Source of the DNA: Trichodesmium sp. MAG_R03
GTDB taxonomy: Bacteria; Cyanobacteriota; Cyanobacteriia; Cyanobacteriales; Microcoleaceae
Direction: 5' to 3'
NCBI GenBank assembly: GCA_023356535.1
Contig: JAKQYF010000031.1
Location: forward strand, 1-32,720
Length of the DNA: 32,720 nucleotides
The notes under the pieces are model-generated. The model did no database searches. It saw only the letters and a list, made by a program, of their open reading frames with translations, and had not been told where the DNA came from. Within the stretch, counting starts at the first letter, position 1; the number at the start of each line of letters is the position of its first letter. A program made the position numbers and the translations under genes. This document shows positions 31,691-32,720 of the stretch, one piece after another.

Positions 31691-32720
31691 CTAAAATTCT
31701 GCTGCTAAAGCAGCAACACAACGTTCACAAATTGTGGGGTCTTCTGAGGAGACACCAACATGAGTAGAATAATTCCAACAGCGATCGCATTTCTTACCAT
31801 CTGCTTTGACTACTCCTATGCCTAAAGAATCTGATATAGATTTATATTCGAGGTTAGTTAAAGCTTCTGGAGATTCTAATAATTCTACTGCAGAAGTAAT
31901 AAACAGATAACGTAATTCATCAACCCCATTCCCAGGGATCATAGCTTTAATATTATTAGGTTGTTGAGGTAAAGTTTCAGTTTCTACCACTTGTATTTCA
32001 GGGGTAAATTCCACTTTTTGGGAAGGCACAAAAACTCCTTCTGGAGATACTAAAGTTGTTGACTGTTTAATTGTATTGTCTGCCAATTTTTTATTGTTAC
32101 CTAATAAAGTTTCTTGACCTAATATATCTTGAGCAGCAAATTTAATTTTCTCTAAGAAACTTTTGCGACTTTTAGCAAATAATAAATTCTGAGTAATAAA
32201 GTAGATTGTGTAAATAATTCCAACTAATATCATGATGTAATTTACCACAGGTAGTTGGTCAATTGTGTTTACTACTATTAGTGCTAATTTAATTGAGAAC
32301 AGTAATATAACCAGCAAAAATACTCCTCCTAAAGCCTTTTTATATACACTAAATAATTTGCTTATCTTATTAGAAGAATCTGATAAATTTTCTTGATTTT
32401 TATCAAAATCATCAGAAGATTTTTGCGACTTATTAGGAGTTGTATTTTCTGCTTTTTCTGGTTCAATTTCGATTTTTGCTTCCACAAATTCTGACTTAGT
32501 TTTTTCTGCGTTAGCAAGAGGATGAAAAACTTGAATTTGCTCTCGTAATTTAGTATCTTTTACATACAACAATACTTTAGCTTCTAGAGGCGCACCGATC
32601 GCTTTTTCTGCCCGCGCTTTTTCCAACACTTTGTTAACTTCAGTGCGAGTTTTTCGTAACTCTTCCCATAACTTAACTAACTCTGGGTTATGCCATTTTT
32701 CCTCTAATTTCACCCATCCA
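31691..32720 (-). CDS. ileS: Isoleucyl-tRNA synthetase, C-terminal part with CAAD domain (5' end outside window)
   Basis: The last 340 or so residues of IleRS; the frame is open to the window edge, so the GTG at 32713 is an internal Val codon, not a start. The chain begins in the anticodon-binding helices (KLWEELRKTRTEVNKVLEKARAEKAIG, typical of IleRS). It ends with the FPG-type zinc finger KKCDRCWNY ... ICERCVAA (Cys at 309, 312, 329, 332 counted from 32713). Between them, residues about 107-190 form a CAAD module: amphipathic helix, two membrane helices (GGVFLLVILLFSIKLALIVV; VVNYIMILVGIIYTIYFITQ) and a basic amphipathic helix. Acidic linkers flank it. CAAD tethers cyanobacterial class I synthetases to thylakoid membranes. 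Confidence 0.93.
   Translation of the reverse strand, partial: GWVKLEEKWHNPELVKLWEELRKTRTEVNKVLEKARAEKAIGAPLEAKVLLYVKDTKLREQIQVFHPLANAEKTKSEFVEAKIEIEPEKAENTTPNKSQKSSDDFDKNQENLSDSSNKISKLFSVYKKALGGVFLLVILLFSIKLALIVVNTIDQLPVVNYIMILVGIIYTIYFITQNLLFAKSRKSFLEKIKFAAQDILGQETLLGNNKKLADNTIKQSTTLVSPEGVFVPSQKVEFTPEIQVVETETLPQQPNNIKAMIPGNGVDELRYLFITSAVELLESPEALTNLEYKSISDSLGIGVVKADGKKCDRCWNYSTHVGVSSEDPTICERCVAALAAEF
32144..32395 (-). other. CAAD membrane-anchor domain within ileS
   Basis: Encodes the two hydrophobic helices and flanking amphipathic helices described for the gene. The insertion lies between the anticodon-binding domain and the zinc finger and is bounded by low-complexity acidic linkers (NTTPNKSQKSSDDFDKNQ on one side). 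Confidence 0.85.

Overview
The window looks like chromosome of a filamentous, non-heterocystous marine cyanobacterium close to Trichodesmium or Okeania. I infer this from several signs. DNA is AT-rich, and long non-coding gaps are full of small repeats. HIP1 octamers (GCGATCGC) occur nine times. The gene set is cyanobacterial: ferredoxin-sulfite reductase, a CRR7/DUF3571 protein, a DUF2854 protein, a DUF92/VTE6-type kinase and an isoleucyl-tRNA synthetase carrying a CAAD domain. I saw no tRNA, rRNA or CRISPR array.

Layout. 1-1330: heptanucleotide repeats and a two-gene pair of unknown function (small membrane protein plus coiled-coil protein). 1326-4705: GIY-YIG protein, exonuclease III, an NmrA-like reductase and a nitroreductase, all on the plus strand. 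4706-5230: an IS200/IS605-type right-end relic and inverted repeats. 5231-11654: methyltransferase, PpiC-type foldase, VTE6-like kinase, glyoxalase-fold protein, lipase-like hydrolase, a small anchored protein and a TPR protein. 11724-12521: a decayed transposase gene interrupted by one miniature element and followed by another. 12499-17999: rsmE, a sulfite reductase with a very unusual C-terminal extension, the CRR7 homologue and the DUF2854 protein. 18000-19800: a relic zone with miniature elements, a dead TnpB end, several right-end/omega-RNA-like hairpins and two possible small genes. 19799-25400: the high-affinity phosphate system pstS-C-A-B on the minus strand, preceded by a dead second pstS. 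25630-26230: IS607-family relic. 26375-29276: bioB, bioY, lspA. 29382-30851: recQ. 31691-32720: 3' part of ileS.

How genes work together. PstS (a predicted lipoprotein), PstC, PstA and PstB form a phosphate ABC importer, and a Pho-box-like direct repeat lies upstream of pstS. BioB makes biotin, BioY imports it. LspA matures lipoproteins such as PstS.

The main non-gene signal is at least five families of miniature inverted-repeat elements (called A, B, C, D, G here) plus single inverted repeats. They are nested inside one another, fill every pst intergenic gap, and appear to supply the stop codons of four genes (GIY-YIG, lipase, rsmE, pstB). The most unusual protein is the 857-residue sulfite reductase, whose tail has five near-identical 14-residue repeats and ends in a ribbon-helix-helix-like DNA-binding segment.
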